Assembly (NCBI GenBank): GCA_035048495.1
Contig: CM068547.1
Location: 27,783,913 to 27,847,912 of the forward strand
DNA: 64,000 bases
Source of the DNA: Euptelea pleiosperma
Taxonomy: Eukaryota > Streptophyta > Magnoliopsida > Ranunculales > Eupteleaceae
Direction: 5' to 3'
Under the pieces are notes generated by a model. That model saw only the letters and a program-made list of their open reading frames with translations. It had not been told where the DNA came from and did not search any database. Below are positions 1 through 11,774 of the stretch, one piece after another; the stretch's first letter is position 1; each line of letters begins with the position of its first letter. Position numbers and translations under genes: made by a program.

Positions 1-272
1 TTATAATTATTCAATGCCAATATCTTCAAGAGGGATAGCTTAAGATATGTTAAAAACACCTTGGGCATCCTCTCAACTTCATTTGCAGGCTTAAGTGGTA
101 TCTTGGATGGAGGAATCATCAGAACTGAAACTGAAAAGACTCTCATTTGCCACTCAACATCCATTACCATCTTATAGGGTGAGAATCTTTACAAGTTCTC
201 TTCATGAATTACTTGGATGAAGAATCTCTGCTAACTTTGTTGTTATGTAAATTATGATCATATAATGGGAGA
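1..272. other. Upstream flank of the FORKED-like gene
   Basis: AT-rich sequence with no recognisable coding exon. It presumably holds the promoter and 5' UTR of the gene that starts at 273. I see no convincing TATA box or repeat in it. Confidence 0.35.
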
Positions 273-2759
<2,487 letters not shown>

Positions 2760-2839
2760 CCCTTTGAAATCATGTGGAGGTTTCACCTGTTCCCATAATG
2801 CTACTTATCTAAAAGTCTCCCCTCACACTAATATGATAA

Positions 2840-2845
2840 AATAAA
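2840..2845 (+). terminator. AATAAA polyadenylation signal, FORKED-like gene
   Basis: An AATAAA hexamer lies about 80 bp after the predicted stop codon at 2757-2759, a normal position for a plant near-upstream poly(A) element. The assignment rests on position only. Confidence 0.4.
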
Positions 2846-2849
2846 GTAG

Positions 2850-3185
2850 TAAAAATGAAGGAACACGCGCATTTCAATAAAAAAGATTTCTTCGTTTTCT
2901 CCCTCACCCAATTCCTTTTTTTTTCTTACGAGGTGGCAATCTAATCTGCATTTTCGAACAAACATCGACCTGACTTGGGGTTCGGATTGGAATTTTGATT
3001 CAATTGAGGAGTAGGCCGGCCTACGTTCAATAAATTAACACATGCACGCTCCTTTTAACTACCTCAAGCTAGATATGGGGTTCAATGTCAAGCATCTCAC
3101 TTACTTGTAGTACCCATTTCACCATCTTGCCAACCCTTTGCAGGTTGGTTGGTAAGGAGGTTTCTAAAACTTTGCCTGATACGGG
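2850..3185. other. Intergenic sequence, nothing recognised
   Basis: AT-rich sequence with no coding signal and no repeat that I can match elsewhere in the window. Confidence 0.4.
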
Positions 3186-3187
3186 GT

Positions 3188-3525
3188 TTTAAATTCGGTG
3201 GAAATGCCGAAATTTCGGTTTCGAGGTTGACCAAAACCGAAATCCCACTAATTTCGGTCCTCTTTTAATTCTCTCACATTCTCTAATTAATTACTAAATT
3301 TCAGGCCATGTTTCCTCTTTTAATGACAACAATTAAGATTCTATTATCTCATGGGAGATTATGGAGAGAAATATATAAGATTTCCTAAAAAATTTCAGAT
3401 TTTTCTCGAAATAAAGAAATTTTTTACTAATTTTTTCTGAAATTCTGAAATTTCGGTCAAAATTTCGATTTCGACCTTCACCAAAATAGCTACCTAAACC
3501 AAAATTTCAAACCTTGGCTGTATTA
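3188..3525. repeat. GAAATTTCGG-type foldback repeat
   Basis: Both ends carry GAAATTTCGG/CCGAAATTTC words in opposite orientation, framed by a GGTTTTAAATTC-like start and a TTTCAAACCTTGG-like end. The same vocabulary occurs at 25560-26040, 27823-28005 and 29165-29478. I see no clean target duplication. Confidence 0.4.
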
Positions 3526-3723
3526 TAGCACATGCATGTGTTGCAATGGTGAGGGCAATCTTAGATTTTACAGTTTTATTGGAGCGATGATTTGATGTTC
3601 GAAAACGAAATTCCCCTTCGTTCCCATCTCAAAATTAGATGTCTTGACGTCAAAATTTGGTGTCGCCACACAAAGGAGGTGGTCCCAGACTTCGATTTTT
3701 GTGGGGATATTTAATATTTTGCT

Positions 3724-4555
3724 GGGAATTTTTGACATACCCCCCAATGTTATCTTTAAAATTTGACATACCCCCCTATGACTCGGTCCACTGCCATTTG
3801 ACCAGTGTTGACCCGAGTTGACTTTCAAATTTTGTATTAAATGGCAAAAATGCCCTTGTCTTCAAGCTTGGAACAAGGGTTTGGGCCAAAACCCAAACCC
3901 CAAATCAAACGGAGGGGATGGTCGGCCAAGAGATTGCAATGGGTTGGCCACCCATCACCGGCGACCAACCCACCGGAGTCTCATGGCCGGCTGGCCACCA
4001 CTCCGGCAATAATTTTAAACCCAAGGTTTAAAAAAAAAAAAAACACAGCATACAATTTTAGTTTTAAAATTTTCATTCACAAAAATGAAAAACATGACAA
4101 AGCAATTTATATTTCAAACTTTTGAGATGTGGATTTTGGAAAGATGGGTTCTCTCAATTTTAAAATTTCATTCTACAATAAAATCCATAAAAAGAAATCC
4201 CATTCTTTCGTGAGTTTTGTTTATTTTTTGGGGTTTTTTTCTTCTCAATCTTTGTTTAATTCATCAAAAAAATAAAAAAAAATCTTTAGTTTACCAACAT
4301 GGGTTTAATTTTTTTCTTTAATCTCCTCTTTTCATGTTTGATTTGGGTTATGGGTTTTGGCTTAAACCCAAACTCTTTTTATAAGGTTGAAGACAAGGGC
4401 ACTTTCGTCCTTTAATTCAAAATTAGGTAGTCAACTCAGACAACACTGGTCAAATGACAGTGGACCAAGTCATAGGGGGTATGTCAGCTTTTTCAAATTG
4501 TGGGGGGGTATGTCAAATTTTAAAGATAACATGGGGGGGTATGTCTAAAATTCCC
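3724..4555. mobile_element. Non-autonomous Mutator-like element (MULE MITE) with exact 9-bp target duplication
   Basis: The 832-bp element is flanked by the 9-mer TATTTTGCT at 3715-3723 and 4556-4564. Its ends are inverted repeats of over 100 bp, starting GGGAATTTTTGACATACCCC on the left and ending with the complementary GGGGTATGTCTAAAATTCCC on the right. The repeats continue through a shared GTCAAATGACAGTGGACC block. A 9-bp duplication with long terminal inverted repeats is diagnostic of the Mutator superfamily. There is no transposase; the short reading frames inside are not family proteins. Confidence 0.93.
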
Positions 4556-4639
4556 TATTTTGCTTCACCTCTCCAGTTAATTAGCAAAACACAAAAGGTT
4601 TTCCATAAATATGGGTCTCCCCATGGACTCAGGTCGATG

Positions 4640-4847
4640 TTGTTGACCAAAGGGGGCTGTGAAGAAGATTCCTAGCATACTGTGTACCCACACAACAACA
4701 CATTCGATATGGGGTTCTTCCTTTATAGAGCATATACCTACTCCTGGTGCACTGCTCAAAGGAGGAAATCTACCTGTGTGGGTTTTGACCCCACGACCTC
4801 TCGAAAGAGGTGGATACACACCAACCATTTGAGCTGCCATGTTGGGT
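4640..4847 (-). mobile_element. Probable tRNA-derived SINE
   Basis: Read on the minus strand, it starts with a tRNA-like head. An A-box-like CAGCTCAAATGG is followed about 40 bp later by a B-box-like GGTCAAAACC, with one mismatch to the GWTCRANNC core. A unique body follows. The window shows one copy and no clear target duplication, so a degenerate tRNA pseudogene is the alternative. Confidence 0.5.
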
Positions 4848-4985
4848 GTCTTGGACCTATAGTTAAGTGCCAAATGTAGTGTCCTTTAACTGTAGTTATA
4901 TGTCCTTAACAGTGGAGAAAAAATAACTATAGTTAAGGCCACCTTAACCCTGGATAGGTGGAACTTAACCTATGGTCCAAGAACA
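4848..4985. repeat. Short palindromic MITE of the TATAGTTAAG family, copy 1
   Basis: The left arm GGTGTCTTGGACCTATAG is the inverse of the right arm CTATGGTCCAAGAACACC, and TATAGTTAAG words face each other inside. The same element occurs at 41598-41738, where the right end also reads into ACACCATGGATC. Confidence 0.75.
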
Positions 4986-4989
4986 CCAT

Positions 4990-5735
4990 GGATCAACCGT
5001 TGTAGGATCAAAAAATTCTCCAAATGGATGAAGCAAGCCCAACTGTTGCCATCACGGAGGGGTTAGACATTTAGTGAATGACCAAGGTCACATGTCCAAC
5101 TGGTAATGAGTTCCAAGCTATACACAGAATCAAACCTTTTTTTTGAAAAATAAAGCATACAAAAGAAATGGAGCGAAACCGGTTGGCATCGTCTCCCGCT
5201 TTCCTTAGGTACACATGTCACGACGTTATTAGTGTTAGACACTACAATTATCCTAAAAAATATACAATTTTAGGCAATTTCAAACGATTGTGCCATTCCC
5301 AAAATATGACCGACCTACAATCGTTCCTATTTTGAAAAACTTAATAATAGTTCAAAATCATTCCAAAACGATCTTTCTAGTGTAAATTTATAATATATAA
5401 TTTATTTTATCAAAGTTTTTAAAAATACTAAAAGGTTTCACTTTCAAACCTTAACAGTTTACCCCCGTAACTAAAAATTTACGATCATTCGTTGAAAAAA
5501 TCTATATAGATTAAACTAAGGAAACATGTTACCAAGCCAAATGCATTATTAAAACATCCACTGTTTTTATTAAAAAAATTATATTTTTTAGGCCCTAGCC
5601 CTTAGAGGGCCTGAACCAGCTAGGCCCTAGCCCTACCCTCAAGGGCCAGGGCCTAAGCTCCGGGAAGCAATATAGGAGGAATAATTCATTGAAAGCCCCT
5701 GCATGGATGTTTGGCCAATCCCTAGGTAAACCTAC
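4990..5735. other. Intergenic sequence without gene
   Basis: Low-complexity AT-rich DNA with a GGCCCTAGCC/AGGGCC palindromic stretch near 5590-5655. No coding exon is seen. Confidence 0.4.
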
Positions 5736-5739
5736 AAAC

Positions 5740-5985
5740 CAAAAATCAACATGATTAGTGATTTCTAGGTGTGGGTTGGAGTTATTTTCATAGGTTTATT
5801 TTAACAGTGGGAATTTGGGCATTATTGGCTATAATTTGGGGTACAAAGGTTTGAAATCACTACCCAGGTCCCAGGCTGATTTTTGGTTTGTAGGTCCAAA
5901 TAGGGATTGGAAAAACATCCCTATGGTCAGAGTCCTCTAAGAACATGCCACGTGGCTCATATTGTAAGTCAGAGGCTTGGCTGAC
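5740..5985. mobile_element. Hairpin MITE of the G-box family (family A), copy 1
   Basis: Opposing copies of the family core are visible: a left CAAAAATCAACATGATTAGT and a right CTGATTTTTGGTTTGTAGGT, separated by the spacer word GAATTTGGGCATTATTGG. The right arm ends in GCCACGTGGC. A complete relative with its target duplication is at 8955-9356. These ends are imprecise. Confidence 0.7.
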
Positions 5986-6312
5986 CGTTGCTGTCAGCAA
6001 AGTTTTACTCTGAAAGAGACAGCCAAGACAATTTAACTTTCCAAGTTTCAAAATTTTGAACTCTTTCCCCTTGAAATTCAATAATAATAATAAATAAATA
6101 AATAAAACATGGGCCGCCTATCTACAATGGTGCGCACGTGGTGCATTAAGCCCGACCGACATTACCCCAGACCAAACGGAACGGGCTAAGTAAAATAGAG
6201 AGGAGATCCTGTACACCTGGCAGTAGGTGAGTTTCCCAATACCAAGAATAATCAATTGCCACGTACACCGAGTGAAATTCAAAGTCATAAATCACCCGCA
6301 GACAACGCGTAG
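5985..6312. repeat. Direct repeat, copy 1, of the DRP1 upstream segment
   Basis: This segment is closely matched at 10085-10400 in the same orientation. Shared blocks include CCCGACCGACATTACCCCAG, ACCAAACGGAAC, GAGATCCTGTAC and GTGAGTTTCCCAATACCA. The second copy sits immediately upstream of the DRP1 5' UTR. Confidence 0.85.
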
Positions 6313-6560
6313 GTGGACCTAAACCAAAAATAATCGGGATTAATGATTTCTAGGCTTTGGATTGGAATTATTTTCATGGGTTGATTTTAACCGTACGAAT
6401 TTGAGCATTATTGACTATTATTTGAGGTACAAAGATCTAAATGTTCGAAATCACTAATCAAGTTGATTTTTGGTTTGTAGGTCCACATAGGGATTGGAAA
6501 AACATCCATATGGTCAGAGTCCTATAATAATGTGCCACTTGGCTCATATTGCATCCTATC
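6313..6560. mobile_element. Hairpin MITE of family A, copy 2
   Basis: The arms AGGTGGACCTAAACCAAAAA and TTTTTGGTTTGTAGGTCCAC face each other around a spacer with GAATTTGAGCATTATTGAC. The G-box of the right arm has decayed to CACTTG. Confidence 0.75.
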
Positions 6561-6769
6561 ATCGGCCTCAATGACAGAGCATGGCATCAAAGTTTTACTG
6601 GGAAGGGACCCATCATTCATTGGTTTTGGCTGCTGGGACCCATTGAATTATTGGTCCTATTCTCTATGCCCCTTCCTTGAAAGAAGGTTGGAAGGTAGAA
6701 TTTAAAGCCATAGCCTATTGGATGGATCGTTGCCGTAGTATTGAACACACACTTCAGTGGCACGAAGGC

Positions 6770-7215
6770 TGTAAAAATTAATATAGTTCTCACACGGACA
6801 CAAATTTGCAATGGCAAGCCCGAACTTAAAATGCCACGTGGCACTCTAAGAGACAAATGAACTTACGGATATTTGGTCCATCCCTAGGTGGGTCTAAAGA
6901 CCAAAATCAGACTGATTGGTGATTTCTAGAGGTTGGATCTGAGTACCCCAATATAATATGCTCAAATCCCACAGTTGAAAATCAACTCATGAAAACGGTT
7001 ATAAACCACCAACCAGGTTGATTTTTGGTATGTAGGTCCACTTAGGGATGGGCCAAACATCCATATGGTCATTGGTCTCCAAGAGTGTGACACGTGGTGT
7101 TTTTAAGTGCAGTCGGGACACTCAGATAAAAAAATGTGTGTCCGCTTTGCCTGACCAAGTGCAGCCCGGACGACTTTTTGTGTGAAAATACGTGTCCGCT
7201 GAGCCCGATCCTTTC
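6770..7215. mobile_element. Hairpin MITE of family A, copy 3
   Basis: The left arm includes AATGCCACGTGGCACTC and the right arm GTGACACGTGGTG, both keeping CACGTG. The arms extend outward to CGGACAC-containing ends. Left and right borders are uncertain and no target duplication was recognised. Confidence 0.7.
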
Positions 7216-7234
7216 ATAAGGTGGTTGTATCCAT

Positions 7235-7528
7235 TGTAAAAAAAAACGGCGTTATCACCCATTAGCTTATATACCGTTTTAATGCCCAGTAATGACCGTT
7301 ATAACAAAATAACGATCGTTATTTTTTCAAAATAAGTATTATTTTCTATTTTTGTCCGTTATAAATTTTATAAATTTTGGAGCCATTTTGTTCCGTTATT
7401 CCATTTTTATCCGTTATTTTCCATTTTTCCCCTGTGCATTACTATCCAATATAACGGTCATTATAACGGAAAAACGGTACTGTCCCCCAGTCCGTTATAC
7501 CATGATAACGGGCCTTTTTAAACCTTGG
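7235..7528. mobile_element. CCGTTATAACGG-type MITE (family C) with target duplication
   Basis: The same 10-mer TTGTATCCAT lies on both sides (7225-7234 and 7529-7538), and the identity extends to GGTTGTATCCAT. The interior is built of opposing CCGTTATAAC and GTTATAACGG words and the right end reads TTTTTAAACCTTGG. A duplication of 9 bp or more suggests a Mutator-like origin. Relatives are at 45755-45905, 60080-60708 and 60953-61274. Confidence 0.85.
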
Positions 7529-7671
7529 TTGTATCCATAACCAGCCCTGTTTTTAAATGGACAGGAAATGGATAGGGCTCCTCCAAAAGTAAGAGCACTT
7601 TTGATGAAGACAAGCAGAATAATTAGGGGAGACAGAGATTCTCTTTTTTTCATCTGTTTTCTACTTAATAG

Positions 7672-8127
7672 GGTGGCAATGTAACAAGCTGTAAAGTTTA
7701 AGCTACCACCATTTTTGATACTCACAGCTACCATCTGGGTCCACTGGCCACATGGATGTTTAGCCCACAAAGATATACACACCAAAAATCACCATGATTG
7801 GTAATATCTAGCCATTAGATGTTAGTACTTTTTAAGGCACAATTCTAGCAGTTGAATTCAACCTTTTTTTTTATACACACCAAAAATCACTATGATTAGT
7901 AATATCTAGCCATTAGATGTTAGTACTTTTTTAAGGCACGATTCTAGCCGTTGAATTCAACCATTTTTTTTAGTACTAAAACCAACGGTTAAAAATTATC
8001 TAACAACCTGATTTTTGCTATGAAAGTCTACCAAAGGGGTGTGGGATAAACATCCATGTGGTCAGTGGGCCCAGATGGCAGCCGTGAGTAACCAAAATGG
8101 TGCTAGCTTTACAGCTTGTTACATGTG
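7672..8127. mobile_element. Long hairpin MITE with internal 98-bp tandem duplication
   Basis: The terminal inverted repeat TGTAACAAGCTGTAAAG faces CTTTACAGCTTGTTACA. The arms share CATCTGGGTCC/GGGCCCAGATG and a family-A-like core. Copies at 7774-7871 and 7872-7970 are near-identical direct repeats with a period of 98 bp in the left half, so the hairpin is asymmetric. Confidence 0.85.
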
Positions 8128-8284
8128 GAAGGAAAATAGTGAGCTGGGCACCTACTTTCTTTCCTTTCCAGTTTGTGCACCCACACCGCCTTCTCGAGGG
8201 CCAACCAATTAATCTTAAATTACAAAAATACCCATGATCCATTGGAGTCCAAGGTTTCAAGCAAAGGTGAGTCACTTGCTTTTA

Positions 8285-8533
8285 GGGGGGCGTTTGGCAA
8301 CACAAAAATAAGTAACTTATATAAGTCAAAAAGTTAGTTTGGATGTATTTCATATTCTAACTTTTGAAAAGTTAAAAACTAACTTAAAACTGAAGCTAAA
8401 ATTCTTATCTTTTAACTTCTAAGAGAAATTACTTCTCAAAAATTAGAACGTCTTTGGACATTTTTAATTTCTACGACTTTTTTAGAGGTAAAAAAATCAT
8501 GGAAGTGCTTTTACTTCTCGTTCCCAACCCCCC
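8285..8533. mobile_element. Tourist-like MITE (family F), copy 1
   Basis: It begins GGGGGGCGTTTGGCAACAC, ends GTTCCCAACCCCCC and matches 58486-58769 along nearly its whole length. The left flank is TTA, the right flank TAG, so the target duplication is degraded here. The copy at 58486 has clean TAA flanks. Confidence 0.8.
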
Positions 8534-8611
8534 TAGTGACCCATCTCAATCACCAAATCCTGTACACACGTACCCATGACAACCCATGCTTTGAATTTTC
8601 GTAAGGGTCTT

Positions 8612-8938
8612 GATGTAACAAGGTATACCTCATGCTTTTAGACATACGAAGCATGTTTTTTGTTACTCACCGCTGCCATCTGGGCCCACTGATTACATTG
8701 ATGTTTAGCCCATCCCTCAGTAGACACTCTTGTTTTGATGATTTTAGCCATTGGTTCTAGTACTCAAAACAATGGTTGAATCCAATGGTTATAATCACAC
8801 CTTAAAAATTACTTAAATCTAATGGTTAGAGATTATCGATCAGCACTAAAAAGTGGGCTAAACACATCCATGAGGTCAGTGGGCCCAGATGGCAGTAGTG
8901 AGCAACAAAAATCGTGCTTCTGTTGCATCTTTTTCCGT
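8612..8938. mobile_element. Hairpin MITE related to the 7672 element
   Basis: The arms CACCGCTGCCATCTGGGCCC and GGGCCCAGATGGCAGTAGTG are inverted copies. Outward, TGATGTAACAAGG faces CTGTTGCATC. The borders are approximate. Confidence 0.75.
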
Positions 8939-8954
8939 TTCAAAATTTAAAATT

Positions 8955-9356
8955 GGGTCGGAGCCGGGCTTCGTTGACAAATATAAAATGACAGATAAAT
9001 GACAAGGACACGATATACACCACGTGGCAAACTGTTACAGGACTCTGACCGTATGGATGTGTGTCCTATCTCATGATGGACCTACAAACCAAAAATCAGC
9101 CTGATTAGGGATTGATAGGCTTCGGAGTAGACTTATTTTAATGGGCTGATCTCAACTGTGGGAATTTGAACAGTATTTGAGGTACAAAATCCAGCACTTA
9201 TAAATCCCTAATCAGGCTGATTGATGGTTTGTAGGTCCACCATGGGATAGGACAAACACCCGTACAGTCAGAGTCCTGTAACAGTGTGCCACCTGGCTTA
9301 TATTGTGTCTTTGTCAGTTTTCCTGTCATTTTATATCTGTCAACGGAGCCCGACCC
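8955..9356. mobile_element. Complete hairpin MULE MITE of family A with exact 9-bp target duplication
   Basis: Flanked by TTTAAAATT at 8946-8954 and 9357-9365. The 402-bp element starts GGGTCGGAGCCGGGCTTCG and ends CGGAGCCCGACCC. The arms run nearly to the centre, so almost the whole element folds as one hairpin, with cores AATCAGCCTGATTAGGGATT and AATCCCTAATCAGGCTGATT. The left arm carries CACGTG; in the right arm it has become CACCTG. The duplication length places the family in the Mutator superfamily. No protein is encoded. Confidence 0.92.
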
Positions 9357-9379
9357 TTTAAAATTTAACAGTCTTGTCA

Positions 9380-9924
9380 GGGATCTCATGGGTACTCGTC
9401 GAGTTTAGTGATTGAGATGGCTCAAGCAAGTGACCAAAAGTGGAATAACATGGTAGTTCGTGCTCCTCATCTTCTATCATGCAGTTGGCACATGAGGTTC
9501 AGTGATGTGGGGTTACCTTTTGTTGTTGAATCGGTGGGCCATCTCATTGATCCGATTGGTAACCATTAGATTTGCAAATACCTGAAAAATTTTATCCATC
9601 AAAATTGCCTGGCCAAAAGATAGATTCTCATCATAAGGCTAGAATCAACAGATCAAGCCATAACTCATAAGATATTGCCAGCGAGTCGAAAATCGAAACC
9701 GTGTTTCGAAGTCTTGGCCGATCCCGTTCTGGATCGGGATTGGAGCCCGCTGATCCAATCTACTACTAGATCGTCTTGCCTCGAGATCACTGTTTCCCAA
9801 GAAGACTCACTTTGTCTCGGGCAAGATGTGCCGATCCCGTTCTGGATCAGAGCCCACGATCCGGCCTCCATTGCCAATTCAAAAACGTCAAATCCGATCC
9901 AGTGATGAAAGTGCTCAAGTTGAG
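9380..9924. other. Intergenic sequence with a short direct repeat
   Basis: The word CCGATCCCGTTCTGGATC occurs twice, near 9719 and 9830, in the same orientation. No gene was recognised. Local GC is higher than in the surroundings. Confidence 0.4.
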
Positions 9925-10020
9925 TTGCTAGAAATCACTAATCACACTGATTTTTGTTGTGTAGGGCCACCAAGAAGTGGGCCATGCATTCAAAGGGTCG
10001 GTGGGTCCAAAAGAGTTTGA
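9925..10020. mobile_element. Family A remnant (right arm)
   Basis: AAATCACTAATCACACTGAT and the following TGTAGGGCCACC match the right arm of family A. No opposing arm is seen. Confidence 0.5.
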
Positions 10021-10084
10021 TAAGTGGCCATTTGATGGACTTCCGCATCAAAATTTTGCTACAGAGTGCTGTGTCATAGAATCG

Positions 10085-10400
10085 CTCGTGGCAAGAAATA
10101 TAAGGAAGAGACCGCCAAGAAAATTCAACTTTCAAAACTTTGAACTCTTAGGACTTGAAATTCAATTAAAAAAAAAAGGACAAAAAAAAAGAAGACGAGG
10201 GTCGCCTATCTGAACACGTGGCGCATTATACCCGACCGACATTACCCCAGACCAAACGGAACTGGCTAAGAAAACTAGAGATGAGATCCTGTACGCCGGT
10301 CACTAGGTGAGTTTCCCAATACCATGTCTAATCATTTGCCACGTACACTAAGTAAAATTCAAAGTCTTAAATCTACTGGTGCGTAGAATACGTGGCAAAC
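10085..10400. repeat. Direct repeat, copy 2, next to the DRP1 5' end
   Basis: Partner of 5985-6312. It carries a CACGTG near 10215 and ends about 170 bp before the DRP1 start codon, so it is probably part of the DRP1 promoter. The two copies are diverged by scattered substitutions and small indels. Confidence 0.85.
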
Positions 10401-10550
10401 CAGCAGACACCGCGTACAGGATTTTAATTTAAGGAAGAAAAGCGAAACTTCAAACTTCAACTTCAAAGGTGTGCTTTCATTTCAAGTCCGCTCGCTTCTT
10501 CTCTCTGCCTTCGTTCTTCAAATCGGATTCAAGGTTTCGCAGACCAGCAA

Positions 10551-10565
10551 TTAGGGTTAGGGTTT
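10551..10565 (+). promoter_or_regulatory. Telo-box in the DRP1 5' leader
   Basis: TTAGGGTTAGGGTTT lies seven bases before the start codon at 10572. This motif (AAACCCTAA on the other strand) is common in leaders and promoters of plant genes expressed in dividing cells, which suits a cytokinesis dynamin. The function is inferred. Confidence 0.6.
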
Positions 10566-10571
10566 CGAAGA

Positions 10572-11739
10572 ATGACGACCATGGAGAGTTTGATTGGTCT
10601 CGTTAACAGAATTCAGAGAGCCTGTACGGTTCTCGGCGACCATGGTGACGATAACGCGTTACCGACTCTTTGGGAAGCTCTTCCTTCAGTCGCTGTCGTC
10701 GGAGGACAGGTGCTTCGATCTCTCTCTCTTTCTCTTCTGATTTTTTCATACTATTTGGTCGAATCTCTTTATCTTCTTTATCGGTTTTGACGTTGTGTTG
10801 GATTTGATGTGTGTGAGCAGAGTTCTGGGAAATCTTCCGTTTTGGAGAGCATCGTTGGGCGCGATTTTCTTCCCAGGGGATCTGGTTAGGGCTTTGAAAA
10901 TTTTGATTTTGATCTTGCTTTTGTTCCTCTTTCTGGCTTTTGAGCTCTTTTATGATGTTTGATTTGGTTTGTTTTGTGGTGTTTGCAGGGATCGTGACGA
11001 GGCGGCCGTTGGTGTTGCAGCTGCACAAGACAGATGAGGGACAGCCGGAGTACGGAGAGTTTCTTCACTTGCCCAAGAGGAGAATTACTGACTTCGGTAC
11101 GTCAGTTTCTGGTTCGGAAATTGTCAATTGATTCTACTAGTTTGTTAGTTTCTCTTTGTTCCGAAATTCATAAACTAAGTAATATCTGGTTAAACAAGAG
11201 AACGAGTTGGTGAATGCCCCGATCGGTTCATAAAAATGGTACAAAGGTTGTCTCCATTTAAGGGCCTGTTTGGATTGCCATTTTTGTGCCAATAGAGATA
11301 TTTTAAGAGCTATTTTAATGCAAAAAACATCTTATCTTGGTCCAAAAAATGGCGATCCAAACAGGAGCTATTTTTTTTTCCTGCGAACATACAAGGATAC
11401 GTAAAAAACAAAGAAAAAACTATAAGATGACCTTTCAAGTGTAAATTACAATCTGGGCATGTGATCTCATCTGCATAATTGCCTTCCCAGTGAATGTCTG
11501 ACACTTGACACACACACACACACACTCTGTAGAGGTGAGATTCATCTCTTGAAAGAGAGAGGAAAAGCCAAGGAGGATATTGTCCCTTCATCCACTATAA
11601 GAGATTTTCTGAATCCTAAGGGTAAGAGTGCTGGCTAGAAAGGAAGATTATCCTATTCCAAGAGATATAGGGTTGGGCTGCAACTTAGGTGGGTTGGGCG
11701 CCAATCTGAGGCTCAAATGACTCATCCCAAGCCCAACAC

Positions 11740-11774
<35 letters not shown>

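Noticed and set aside
10603..11068. Minus-strand open frames overlapping DRP1 exons 1-3
   Set aside because: Shadows of the DRP1 exons and introns; no domain and no conserved start.
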